Origin: Solanum dulcamara
Taxonomy: Eukaryota > Streptophyta > Magnoliopsida > Solanales > Solanaceae
Direction of reading: 5' to 3'
Assembly: GCF_947179165.1 (NCBI RefSeq)
Contig: NC_077242.1
Location: forward strand, 37,519,097-37,583,096
Length of the DNA: 64,000 bases
Shown here: positions 22,068-33,155 of the stretch, piece by piece
How positions within the stretch are numbered: the stretch's first letter is position 1
How the letters are laid out: the number at the start of each line of letters is the position of its first letter
Translations under genes and position numbers: made by a program
The notes under the pieces: model-generated
The model's database searches: none
Told to the model about the DNA's origin: nothing
The model's input: only the letters and a program-made list of their open reading frames with translations

Positions 22068-25000
22068 TGTAATGACTCTCCAGGTCATTTTCCTAATACT
22101 ACTTCCATTTCATCGATTAGAGAATTCCTATAGCGAGCCCAACTCATTTATGACCTACAGGCGCCAGTAGCGCGGTCTCCTAGTCATTTATTTGGGATTT
22201 AGACCTGTTTCCCTATTTTGGAGCTTTTATAACTTGAAAAGTTGACTTTGGTCATAACTTCAAGAAAACAACCTTAGAATAGAATTCTGACGGTTTTATC
22301 AGCTCTGAAATGACCAAATTAGGCTAGTAGCATTGTGGAAACAAGTACTGAGGAAACCCTTATGAGTTTGAGACCATTTGGAGCTTTTGCTTTTGAAATT
22401 TAGCCCATAATTAACTTTGGTCAACATTCTTGGAAAATGCGCTTGGATGAAAATTCTGATAGCACAGGTAGCTCTAGAATGTTTAGTTTGATCTAGAATG
22501 ACCCTTCGTTCTCTTCTTGAGGCTTTTAGTCTAATTTCAAGGCCCATTATGGAATTTTGCTCAAAATAGCCTTAGGTGTGGGACCCACTTTCAGTCATAA
22601 CGACCTCATATGGAAATTTCAATTGCGCCATTGAGTTTAGAACGTCGACTTTGGTGGGGTAGCATATCTCATTTGCATACACGGGATTTCGAATGAACTG
22701 CAAGCACCCCGTTGAAATATTTGAACTTGAGAAACATCAGCTTTTTAGCTGATATCTGGTGCAGGGGATTTTGTTCTCCACGATTGCGGGCCCCTGGCCG
22801 CATTCGCGGAGACCCAGGTTCTTGTTCTTCACATTTGCGGTAGTGTGAAGTTGTTGCCTTCGCATTCGCAGGCCTCATGCCGCGTTCGCGAAGGCTAAGT
22901 TTTCTGGCCTCCGCGTTAGCGGGCCACTTAGGCCGCGTTCGCGAAGGTAAAATCTTGGTTTTTTAATAAAAGGCCTAGAGCAAATTTCGACTTCACTTCT
23001 TCATTTCAAACCTCAATTTCTCCTTCAATACAAGCCCAAATTTGACGATTTAAAGGTCTAAACTCAAGAGAATTTTGTGGGAAATCTGGTGGTGAGCTCA
23101 GAATCTTGAGGGAAGGTGTCGTGTGAGGGAAATTTTCAAAACTAGTTACTGTTTAAGTTATTTTCAGAATGAATTTTGTTGAACTTTGGGAGATTGTATC
23201 TTGATCATATGAGCTCCATTTTAAGTAAAACGTCATAGTGTAATTTATTTGGATTGGGAGAATTTCATTTTTGAGAAATCGTTGATCAAAGATGCTGCCA
23301 TTTTCACCTCTTTAGTTCGAATTTTGAGAATTTTATTGCATGATCATTTTGCGTTGTATTCCACCCCAAATTCTATTATAATTGGATCTGTGATCTTGGT
23401 GTGCTGTTTAGAACCTACTTTTGGGGTCAATTCTTGAATTCCAAATGCGGGTCCCACATTTTCTCGTTTTAGACCCCGAAATTAGTCTGTCTCTAAAAAT
23501 TATAAAATTATTGTCTAAATGACCCTAATGACGTTGTGATTTTATTTTTGATAGCGTGGTAGTGTTTTGAGGCCGTTCAAAAAGAAAAGGCTCTAGCACG
23601 ATGATTTGGAGCGTGTGTGATCGGCCTACAGGTATGCTACGTTTTTCCTTTTTTTAGATTGAGATGAATTGTGTGAAAGAACATTGAAATAGATGGATTT
23701 TGGGTTGGGTAGCTTATTTGTATGTCTTAGGTGTTAGAAGTCATATTTTAGGCTTTTATTGGTTTTTTCGGGTAAATGGAAGCGTGTGTTCCTTGCCGTT
23801 ATTTGTTGGTATTATAAGTATAGTTGAATGCTTATGTTGTTGATATTGTGGAGAATATTGGCCTTAGTATAGGTAATAAATTTTCCTTAGTTGCCTCGGC
23901 GTCGCTCTGACGGACTTAGATCCTTGTAGAATAGTGTAGCGGGCTAGTGCCGAGTAGTTTGGCCATATCTAGGCGATCATCTTGCTCTTAAAAACACCTT
24001 CACCCATAACTCGGCATTACTATGACTTTCAAGATGCGTCGGCGATATTAGACTTTGTGAGCATTCGATTTTGGCTCCGGTTCAAGCTTTGGTGGCATAT
24101 CAGTTGACTCATTGAGAAGGAGATTCTTTTAACTATTATCATCCAGTTGGAAAGGAGAATATTCAATACCATAGGATAAATTATCTGTGATCATTCAGGT
24201 ACCCAGCCCCGTACTCTGCTCTGAATTTCCATTGGGGAGAGCCTAGTGTAGTTTCTTTCCCAAAGAACAGTATCTAGGTAACCAGCCCCGTCCTTTGCTG
24301 ACTTGCTAATATGGCAAGAATCTGAGTACCCAGCCTTGGCCTTGATCGTATTGATGCATTATGGGGACCATTCGGGTATCCAGCCCCAGCCTCGACCACC
24401 TTGAATATTCGGGTGAGCATCTGGGTCCAGTACCAGCCTCAACCCCTCGAGCATTCCTGGTTCATCAATTTTTGGAGATTCTTGGTTCAGAAATGTCGGT
24501 TCTTCGGTCCTTGGCATCTTAGATTCTTGGTTCCCATCCTCAGTAGTTGTAGCTATTTTGTGTACTTGGTGGGCTTGTGGGGGTTTGTTTGGATTTTTAT
24601 TATAACTTGTGCACGAGTGTCCCGACTGGGCTTATGGGGGCCTAGTTTGGTGTATGTTGTTGTAGTTCTCTTAGCTAGTACTTTTTCCACCTTAGATGCT
24701 TATTATGATTCTTGTTTAGGCTTATTCTTCTTTTTTGTATTATTTTTACCTTTTCTGCTCAGCCAGCCTATGATGTCTACTGGGTACCTGTTGTCTTGAT
24801 ACTCATACTACACTCTACATCTACTTTTGTGATGCAGGATCGAGCACCAACTACAGTCGCGGATAGATCGAGTCTGTTGCAGTCAGCTCCGGAGGCTAGG
24901 GTGAGCACTTGCTGTTTTTAGATTATTTTTGTCTCCTTCAATGTGGATGGCCCATCTTTTGCTTTTCTGAGACTACTAGCCAGCTGATGTATATATTTTT

Positions 25001-25227
25001 GGTTCATTTTTGGGACCTGTACTCGTCTTCTAATTGTAGTACCTCTATACTTGTAACCTTCAGGTTCTGGGAGAGATTCTTAGTTGTATATATCAGGTTT
25101 TGATTTTGTTTCTGCTTATTTATTTTGGTTATGTTAAAAATTCCCTATTCATGATTAGTTTCTTCCCTCAAACCCATTGTCATTCCGGGTTGGTTGCCAT
25201 TATGATCTGAGAAATCGGGTCTTGACA
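22068..25227 (+). repeat. Family A 3' LTR (3160 bp)
   Basis: From TGTAATGACTC at 22068, after the remnant leader TTTTAGTAGTAGATGT, to GGGTCTTGACA at 25227, followed by target duplicate AATAA. It contains the CpG-rich block (22775-22953) and a minisatellite (24196-24440). It is the complete version with which the split 5' LTR can be aligned. Confidence 0.88.
24196..24440 (+). repeat. Degenerate minisatellite in family A 3' LTR
   Basis: Five variants of TTCGGGTACCCAGCCCCGGC occur near 24196, 24270, 24325, 24370 and 24410, with 40-75 base spacing. The 5' LTR homology stops at the first unit, so the whole array is missing there. Confidence 0.55.
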
Positions 25228-25232
25228 AATAA

Positions 25233-25894
25233 TAAGTAAAAATATGTATTTTTGGCCTCACATCACCCATCATCCAAACAAAATAATAGTAAAACTTAAA
25301 ACTTTGCAAAAGTGGTAACCTTGGTTCATATAAAACTCAAAATATGAAAGCAAAGATCATATGATGAACTTCAAGAAGACCCAAGAAACTGTTTTTTCAA
25401 CTACGAATTCTGAAGAAAGTAAGATCATCAAGAAAACTAGCAAAAATAAACATAAAAAGTGGGTAAAGATTTAAACTTTTTTTTTTATTTTCTTTACCTC
25501 CTTGAGATCATCCATTATGCCGAAACTAAAGAGTGAGTAAATATTATTTAAAAAAAGAGAAAAAAATATATTTCTAGAGATAAAAAAAGAAAGCTACTGA
25601 GAAAGATTGGGATCATCCATTATCCATATTTGTTCTTTATAACATTTATGGATTGCCATGCATCAGAAGTTTGGTTTTTAAAAAAACTAACCAAGTAAAA
25701 GTCATATTATAGGTACAATTACACTACATATCAACTACGGTAGAATATTTTCTCGTGCTAGCTAACTCTGAAGAGAACAACAATGTACAACAAATATAAA
25801 TCATTGGAAACAACAATATATAATTAATATAACAAAAGTACTATTATCTTTTTCAATTTTCTCGAGAATATCCAGATCTTTCTCAACATTAACA
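25233..25894. other. AT-rich spacer, nothing recognised
   Basis: Sequence between the family A target duplication and the hAT coding remnant. It is probably hAT 3' flank or untranslated sequence. No terminal inverted repeats could be identified. Confidence 0.35.
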
Positions 25895-27325
25895 GGTTGC
25901 TTTAGTTTTTCACTCTCAGTGAATCTTGTAGGCACATTAGAACTTGCACCAATTTAGGAGTCAATGAACTCCTAAATGAATCAAGAAGACAGTCTTCCAT
26001 ACTAAACGCAGATTCAGATGCAACACTTGAAACTGAAATAATTAATAAATCAGAAGCCATCTCAGCAAAATTGAAAATATAGCTGCGTTCATTTCCCACC
26101 AAAGCACAATGTTAAATTCTTTAATGTCATCCTCAGTTTCTTCACCAAAATATTTATCTAGCTCCGTTTTACCATCCACACCTCCACTCACATTTTTATA
26201 TTAATTTATATCTTTCATGAGTGAATCTAAAAGTCATGTACCTTGGGCACTTACTTGATTATCAAAAAGCTCGAATGTAGAAGTGTCTAATGAAGACCAA
26301 TGTAAAAATACAACAAGCACGCTATCTTTTGAGCTGGATTTGACATAATCACTAAGTAATAAAGTCATTTACTTCGTCACTTCTACTTGTATAGATTGCC
26401 CTTTCTTTTTCCCAAACATTTTTATAAGTGCATAGCTAACTGATTGAAGCTTGTAACGAAGATTCGAAACACATGAAATAAAAATTATCTTAATCATTTT
26501 TGTTGGATCACCCAATACTTATTAAATTTTTCTTTCTTCTCATTGTCATATCACTTAAATCAATATCTTACTTGCAATCAATTGATTCAAATATGCAACA
26601 AGCATACACATTTCAAGAAAATGAAGATTTTGATGTCATATAAAGTGATTCAAATATTTTCAAAGTAAGAATATAGGAGATTTCAAGAAATCTCATAATC
26701 CTTTTCACGTGCACCTAATCACTGCTCAGTAGTTCATCAACAGTGGTTCTAACTTCAACATAACAATTCTTAAGATAATGTCTCAGACTAATTTCACGAG
26801 AAGCATAATTTGCAAATGCATTCTGCAATTTAATAGCTCTACTCAATATTAGGTAGGTGAAATTCCACATAGCTGGAACATATAAGCATAAAGATTTTTT
26901 GCAATTGAGTTTTTCATTTTCACAATTTTCTTGAAATTCTTTCAATCTTGTGGAAGACTGCCTGACATATTCAATAGATTGAGATTTTTCTTTTAAAACA
27001 TTCTAAAGATTTTTATAATGTGAGACATACATCTCACATGAAGGTTATTATTAGACACTTCTTTTGCAGTGATATCATTTGAGCTAGAATTATCAACTGT
27101 GACAGTGAAGAATAGAAATATCTCTCTATCTCTTAGGTTCACTAATTAATTGACTATTGACGGGTCTCTTTGTATGTGTTTTCTAGAAAGAGAAGGACTC
27201 AATGATTATTCATTTGCCAGATTTATCCCCCACTCACGTAAGCACCTATCAATATCATTTGTCATATTTTCACTTTTATAGCTAATAATAGGACAAATAT
27301 TAAGTATTTTTATTCTTTTCATTCA
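25895..27325 (-). pseudogene. hAT-family transposase pseudogene
   Basis: On the minus strand, order and motifs fit a plant hAT (Ac-like) transposase. DIDRCLREWGI lies near 27226-27265. FFTVTVDNSSSNDI, with the first catalytic Asp, is at 27070-27113. LHVRCMSHI lies near 27020-27050, and VPAMWNFTYLIL (VPTRWNSTYLML type) near 26840-26880. LDKYFGEETED is near 26145, and the dimerisation domain SSVASESAFS...LDSFRSSLTPK is at 25940-26060. About 110 extra bases with stops separate WGI from FTVTVD. Several frameshifts are present and the BED-finger N-terminus is not seen. It cannot encode a working transposase. Confidence 0.8.
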
Positions 27326-27374
27326 TTGTCAATCCATTGATGTAATGATCTTCCAAATAATTTCTTTATTTTTT

Positions 27375-27627
27375 GATTTTTTCAGCATTTAAAGCGTTTT
27401 TGTAGCGATCCCAAGTCATTTTTATGACTTACTGGCACTGACAGTTTGGTCTCTTGGTCGTTCGTTTAGGTTTTATGCCCGTTTTTCTGTTTTGGAGCTC
27501 TTGGAGTTTGAATGGTTAACTTCTTCAAAACTCCAGAAAAATGACATCAGAATGGATCTGATGGTTTCATCAGCTCCGGAATGGTTATTTTAGGCTAGTA
27601 GCATGTTCGGCTCGAGTCCCGATGCGA
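27375..27627 (+). repeat. Family A LTR fragment
   Basis: Matches 8288-8520 of the family A LTR (GCGATCCCAAGTCATTT, CTGTTTTGGAGCTCTTGG, GATGGTTTCATCAGCTCC). It lacks the first LTR bases and ends at GATGCGAGTG, where LINE2 sequence begins. It is a third copy of the family in this window. Confidence 0.75.
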
Positions 27628-27776
27628 GTGTGGATTTAGAAGCAATGATGCATCAAGAAGTGAGTAATAAGGGTATAGGGGGAAGCTCGAATATAAGAGA
27701 AATAGCTGGACTGAAAATGCAAGATGATGGACTAGGGTTAAGTGAAAAACCATTAGAAGGCGAGTCTTGAAAGCTG

Positions 27777-28760
27777 ATGAAATCAAAGGCCGCTATGGAG
27801 AGGGATAATGTTCAGGAATGGTGTGATATGATAAATTCTCCACAATCGTGGGCGGATGAGGTGGAAAGTGAGGCAGAAAGGGCTAAGGGGGGTCTTATAC
27901 ACCTAGAGTATCAATTTGGGATGAGTTCGATAGTACAAAGATTATTAACACAAGATTTAAATTAGACTATGTTCGTCTTAATAAGGCAAGAGAGGATATC
28001 ATTGTTGAAATTGAGGAGGAGGGCATCAGAACATAAGTGGAATACTAGATAAATGCTTTAATTTTCTATGTATTAGGTGCACATCCACCATTTGCTATGT
28101 TGAATGGTTTTATATAGAGGAAATTGGGGAAACTGGGCACTAATAAGGTAGCAATGATAAAGAATGGGATCCTACTGGTTCAATTCAACACCATAGAGGG
28201 GAATGAGGAGGTGTTACAAGGTGGCATACACCACTTTGATAACAAGTCTTTTATTATGAAAGCATGTACTCCAGAGATGGATTTTTCCAAAGAGGATATA
28301 TTTTTAGTTCCTTTCTGGATCAAACTACCTGCGCTGAATTTCAAGTAATGGAGTGTTAAAGGACTAAGCAAGGTTGGGAGTCTTCTGGAAAACTTCTAAT
28401 GGTACAAAAGAACACGGAACTGGTAAATGGGTTGACCTTTGCAAGATTGCTTGTGGAGGTTCAAATTGGCAAGTCACAACTTGAAATGATATATTTTAGG
28501 AATGAAAAGGGACAACTGATTGAGCAACAAGTAAGTTATGATTGGAAACCTAAAATTTATAGTATTTGCAAGAAATATGGATATGGAGTAGAGATTTGTA
28601 TGAAGAATAAACCACATGAAACACAAGTTACTACTGATCCTAAGGAGGGGATGGTGTAGGTACCAAGCTGCCTAAGAATCAAGGACCAAGGGTTGTAATC
28701 AATAGGAGACAAATATATAGAGGTATGTATAATGGGAGAGGTGGAAGTACATGGAAGAAA
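27777..28760 (+). pseudogene. LINE2 ORF1 remnant
   Basis: Starts with a segment containing SPQSWADEVESEAE (27838-27880), the acidic leader common in plant L1 ORF1. It is followed by a frameshifted DUF4283 region with VQFNTIEGNEEVL near 28180 and VPFWIKLPAL near 28305. A second open piece at 28399-28659 carries FARLLVEVQI and a damaged knuckle, ICKKYGYGVEIC, in which the first Cys is Ser and the His is Tyr. Confidence 0.7.
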
Positions 28761-28872
28761 TAAATGATTCATGTTGGTAATTCATTCCAGGAATTGGGAG
28801 TAAGTGAAGTACGAATAGAGAACCAAACCACTAAAATTGGTGATGGGAGGAAGGAAATTCCTCCAAACGGTC

Positions 28873-31800
28873 AGGGTTAAGCTTCTTAGCTGGAACGCTA
28901 GAGGACTTAATGGCCTCAATAAGAAGAGGGAGGTGAAACTCCTTTGGAATAGGCTAAAGTATCTTTCTAAAAACTTGAATAAAGTTGAATAAATTAGATG
29001 GAATTGATGAATCAATGTTTGGTGGCTGGGCATACTTTAGTAACCATAATTCACACTATAATGGAAGGATATGGGTGGTGTGGAGGCTGGATTGGTTTAA
29101 AGCTGAAGTGAAGTATGATACTGCACAGGCTGAGACATACATGGTTAGATACATTCCAATATAATTGGATTTTTTAGCTACCTTTGTATATGCCATCAAC
29201 CGTCTAGAGGAAAGGCAAGTATTATGGGATCACTTGAGAATGGTACGACAGGGGTGTAACCAAGCATGGATTGTTTAAGGGACTTTAATGCAATTTTGTG
29301 CAGCGATAATGAGATAGAAGGGGGGGATGATGTTACACTTGTGGAGGTGGCTGATTTTCAACTGTGCCTTGAGGATTGCCAATTGGAGGAACTTGTAAAC
29401 ATCGGAGGAAAATATACTTAGAATGATATGCAAGACAAAACAATCTTTTCCAAAATTTATTGGGTTTTATCAATGGAGATTGACTGGATATCATGCCTGG
29501 AATGTATAGTAATATGCTGCCTGAGGGAGTTAGTAACCACTGTCCCATTTTGGTGATATTAATTCAGATTGAGAGTAAGAGGAAACTTGTTTTCAAGTAT
29601 TATAATATCTAGTGCACTCACAAATCCTTTTCCCAAATTGTCAGGGATGTATGGGAGAATTCTCTTGAAGGCCATTATATGTATAGCATGGTTAGGAAAC
29701 TCAAAATACTCAAGAACAAGTTAGGTCATCTACGTAAACAACATTTCCACAATATAATAGAACAAGCAAATGATGATAGGACCACACTCCAATAATTACA
29801 GTCCCAACTGAAGGCAAGGCCAGTAGATAGAATAGTACAATAGGAGGAGAAAAGAGTAAGACAATAATTCTAGAAATCCTCATACCTTGTTGAATCAATG
29901 CTCCAACAAAAAAGTAAAGCTAATTCGATAAGACTTGGAGATGATAATACTAGATACTTCTTCTCACTATTAAAAAGGAGAAAATTAATGCAATTAATTA
30001 CTCAATTGAGAGATGAGAATGGTCACATGCAGCATAGCCAGACTCAAATCTCTAAGATATTTATGGAATACTATTAGAATTTGTTGGTATCAGGGGGAGG
30101 AATTAAGAGAAAAGCAAGTAGGAAAATTGTTGAGCAGGTCCCTAGACTAAATGAGTCCTAACAAATGCAGCTACTTATCCAGTTTCATCAAATGAGATAA
30201 AGAAAATATTATGGAGCATTAATATCAATAAGAGTCCTGGCCTAGATGGGTATGGTGGTGGTTTCTTCAGATATGCATAAGATGCTAAAGCAATTGAATA
30301 CAATGATGATATCTCTTATCCCAAAGTTTGATAGGCCTGAAAATTCAAGCCAATTCAAATAATTTCATGCTTCAATACTCTTTATAAATGTATTTCTAAG
30401 ATCCTATGCAATAGGCTTAATTGTGTGTTGTCAAAACTAGTAAATCCTACACAAGCTGCTTTTATCAAAGGTAGATCACTGATACAAAATTTTTAGTATG
30501 CCATGATTTGCTACGACACTATAAAAGGAAGAACGCACCTAGATTCTAGATAAAAATTGATTTGAGGAAGGCCTCTGATATGGTAAAATGGGACTTTGTA
30601 TAGGAAATGCTAGATGGGTATGGTTTTACACCAACGTTTAGCCAGTTAGTAATGGAATGTGTGACAACCACAAGTTTTCCAATAAAGGTAAATAGAGAGG
30701 GGTGTGGTTTCTTTAAAGGCAAGAGAGGATTGAGGCAAGGAGATCCCATCTCTCCTTTGCTTTTTGTCCTAGTTGTGGAATATTTCTCAAGGACGATGTC
30801 TCGAATGAGTGATCTACCTGATTTTTTATTCCATCCTCTATGCAAAAGACAACAACTAACTCACCTTATGTTTGCTAATGATCTATCGATCTTTTATAAG
30901 GGGAATAAGCAATCAGTCACCAGGATTATAGAGGAAATTATATGTTTCTCAGCGACTACTGGGCTAACTACTAATCATGAAAAGTCTAGCATGTTTATAG
31001 CTGGAGTCCCTGAAGTTATAAAGAAATGATTATTGGATATTACTAAATTTGGACTTGGAGAACTACCCATTAGGTATCTTAGTGTACCATTATCTCATAA
31101 GAAATGGAGTAAAATTGATTGTCATAAGCTTATGGTAAAATTACTGAGAAAATGAGAACAACATCAACCAGGCATATTTCCTATGAAGGTAGACTTCAGG
31201 TTATCAATTCTATTATTTTCTCAATACAGAACTTCTGGGGGTCTGTATTTTTGCTTCCACAGAGTATAATTTAGGATGTGGAGAAGAAATATACAAAATT
31301 CTTATGGGGCGGCAATGAAGTGAAAGAGAAAGTTTCTTTAGTAAAATGGCATACTATCTGTGGTACAAAGGCACATGGTGGTCTAAACATAAATAATTGG
31401 AGATTATAAAATATAGTAGAAGTGGGAAAGATGGTGTGGTGGTTGCTTCAGAGGAAATAGTTACTATGGATTCCACGAGTACACAAAATATATATGAAAG
31501 AAGGGGAGGATATGTGGGCTCATCAACCTACTTAGGACAACAATTGGTACTGAAAAAAATAAACAAAATTAAGATAGGCATGCAATTATGGTATAATCAA
31601 GGAAGATACACGCTCACAGGCAAAAATAAGTGCTCCATCTCAATGAGTTATAAATAATTACTAGGAGATAGACCAATGTTGAGGGGATCCAATCTGATAT
31701 GGAGTAAAATCATGCTACCAAAGAATGGATTCCTAGTTTGGTTAGCAATGCAGAGGGATTTGCTTACCAAAGAAAGAATGACGAGGATTGGACTATAGTG

Positions 31801-32150
31801 CGAGGATGAGAAATTTGTCCTATGTGATCAAGTGCAGGTCGAAAATAGTACACACTTGTTTGCGAGTTGTCCAGTAGAGTGTGAGATATGAAAACAGATA
31901 ATTGAATGGCTTGAGATGAATATAGAAATTACAGATGTGGGAGACACCATCAACTGGATCAACCATAAACAATGGAAGCAGTTCAAGAAAGAAATTATGG
32001 TAGTGAGATATGGAGCCATGCTATGTAACATATGAAATGCATGGAACATCATAATCTTCAGAGGTCTTAGTGTTAATGTCAATTTTCTAGTTCACCAAAT
32101 ACAAATAGCAGTTAAGGAGAGAATTAACATGTATAGAGGATCCAAAATTG
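28873..32150 (+). pseudogene. LINE2 ORF2 remnant: endonuclease and RT
   Basis: Endonuclease start KLLSWNARGLNGLNKKREV near 28878; a WDHLRM segment near 29228; GTLMQF in place of GDFN near 29279. RT begins at NKSPGLDGYG near 30226. It has a longest open piece at 30607-31029 with RGLRQGDPISPLLF, and FANDLSIF at 30871-30894, where the first Asp of FADD is Asn. The RT thumb continues to about 31400. A zf-RVT-like region is only faint near 31600-31900. I saw no RNase H domain. Confidence 0.75.
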
Positions 32151-32379
32151 CTAGATAGTATGAGGGATATATAGATAGAATTTGTAACTAGTTTGTTTGA
32201 TATTTTGATGCTTAGGCTAGCTAGGCACCCTTCCTAGAAGGTGGTCCATTAACTAAGTGCTCCGTGGATGTAATTTATTTTGTTGGTATGGTAATATTTA
32301 CAGTTTATTGCTAAAAAAACTAAAATACTTTTAAAAGCATAAAACGTGAATATATACACTTTAATGTAAAGGAAAATAG

Positions 32380-33155
32380 TGTAACACCACGTACTATACA
32401 AGCCTAGATCAAGTCCGAGGACTCAAAGAAAACCTGAGAAAAAAATAAGAAAAGTAGATTGCCAGTGCCCATAGTGGTACCAATAACCCATAGGAATACC
32501 TACGACTCGTAGATGGCTATTCGTACGTCACCCCAATAATTAAAAAATTTGAGTTTCTTCAACCCACCCTAGGAGTGGCTTCTACGGACCGTAGGAGTTA
32601 CTATGGATTGTAGATGATGCTTGTTGCTGTAGATTAGTGACATTAAATTTTGGTATGCAGGAATTTTCCTATGAGTTAGCAGGACGATCCATCACTTGGA
32701 CTATGACCTGTAGGAAAGGTTGATAGTTCCAACTTTAGAAACCCAAGAGTGTGCCCTGATTCCTATAAGCTGGACCCTACGACCCATCCCAGGGCCTAAG
32801 ACCCATAGAAGGGTGGTCGTACAACCCTAGTGTGATTCTAATATGTCCTTATTTTGGACCATAGTTCCTATGAGTTACCTTCTACAGTCCATAGGAGTTC
32901 CTACGGTACGTAGAAAGGTCCCCATCGATGGCCTAGTTAGTTTTAATAAGGGATATTTCGGTCTTTTCCCCACTTTTTCGAAACTTAACCCAAGCCATTT
33001 TGTGACTAAATTTAATTCCTTATTAGTATCCAATGTGTCTTTTCACTCATTAACAATTAGAACTTTTGAGAGCAAGAATTGGAGATAAGGAAATAAGCTA
33101 GGGTTCAAGGTTTCCAAGTGAGGTCTTCGAATTTCTACTAGATAATCATCATTCT
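32380..33155 (+). repeat. Family C LTR, left part (split by element B)
   Basis: Begins TGTAACACCACGTACTATAC and matches, in reverse, the family C LTR starts at 50893 and 58558. It carries many short CTACGG/CCGTAG half-sites between 32480 and 32930. The target duplicate ATTCT at 33151-33155 marks the B insertion. The LTR resumes at 44389. Confidence 0.8.

Larger units (their letters stand above)
8236..25227 (+). mobile_element. Family A Ty3/gypsy element, full length with nested insertions
   Basis: The two LTRs can be aligned along their length. The element is flanked by identical 5-bp sequences, AATAA at 8231-8235 and 25228-25232, which fixes both ends. The 5' LTR begins TATAATAACCC where the 3' LTR has TGTAATGACTC. 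It is interrupted at 10419-16694 by other elements. The internal region (16956-22067) keeps recognisable gag, protease, RT, RNase H, integrase and a C-terminal tail in normal Ty3 order. All frames are broken and the LTRs have diverged clearly, so this is an old insertion. It landed 8-13 bp beyond the LINE1 tail. Confidence 0.9.
27628..32321 (+). mobile_element. LINE2: second decayed L1-type LINE
   Basis: A plant L1 of a subfamily distinct from LINE1. ORF1 (27777-28760), ORF2 (28873-32150) and a 3' end with TAATTT...GTTTATTGCTAAAAAA at 32260-32321 are in order. It starts directly after a truncated family A LTR scrap. No target duplications were found. Many stops and frameshifts show it is inactive. 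Confidence 0.8.
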
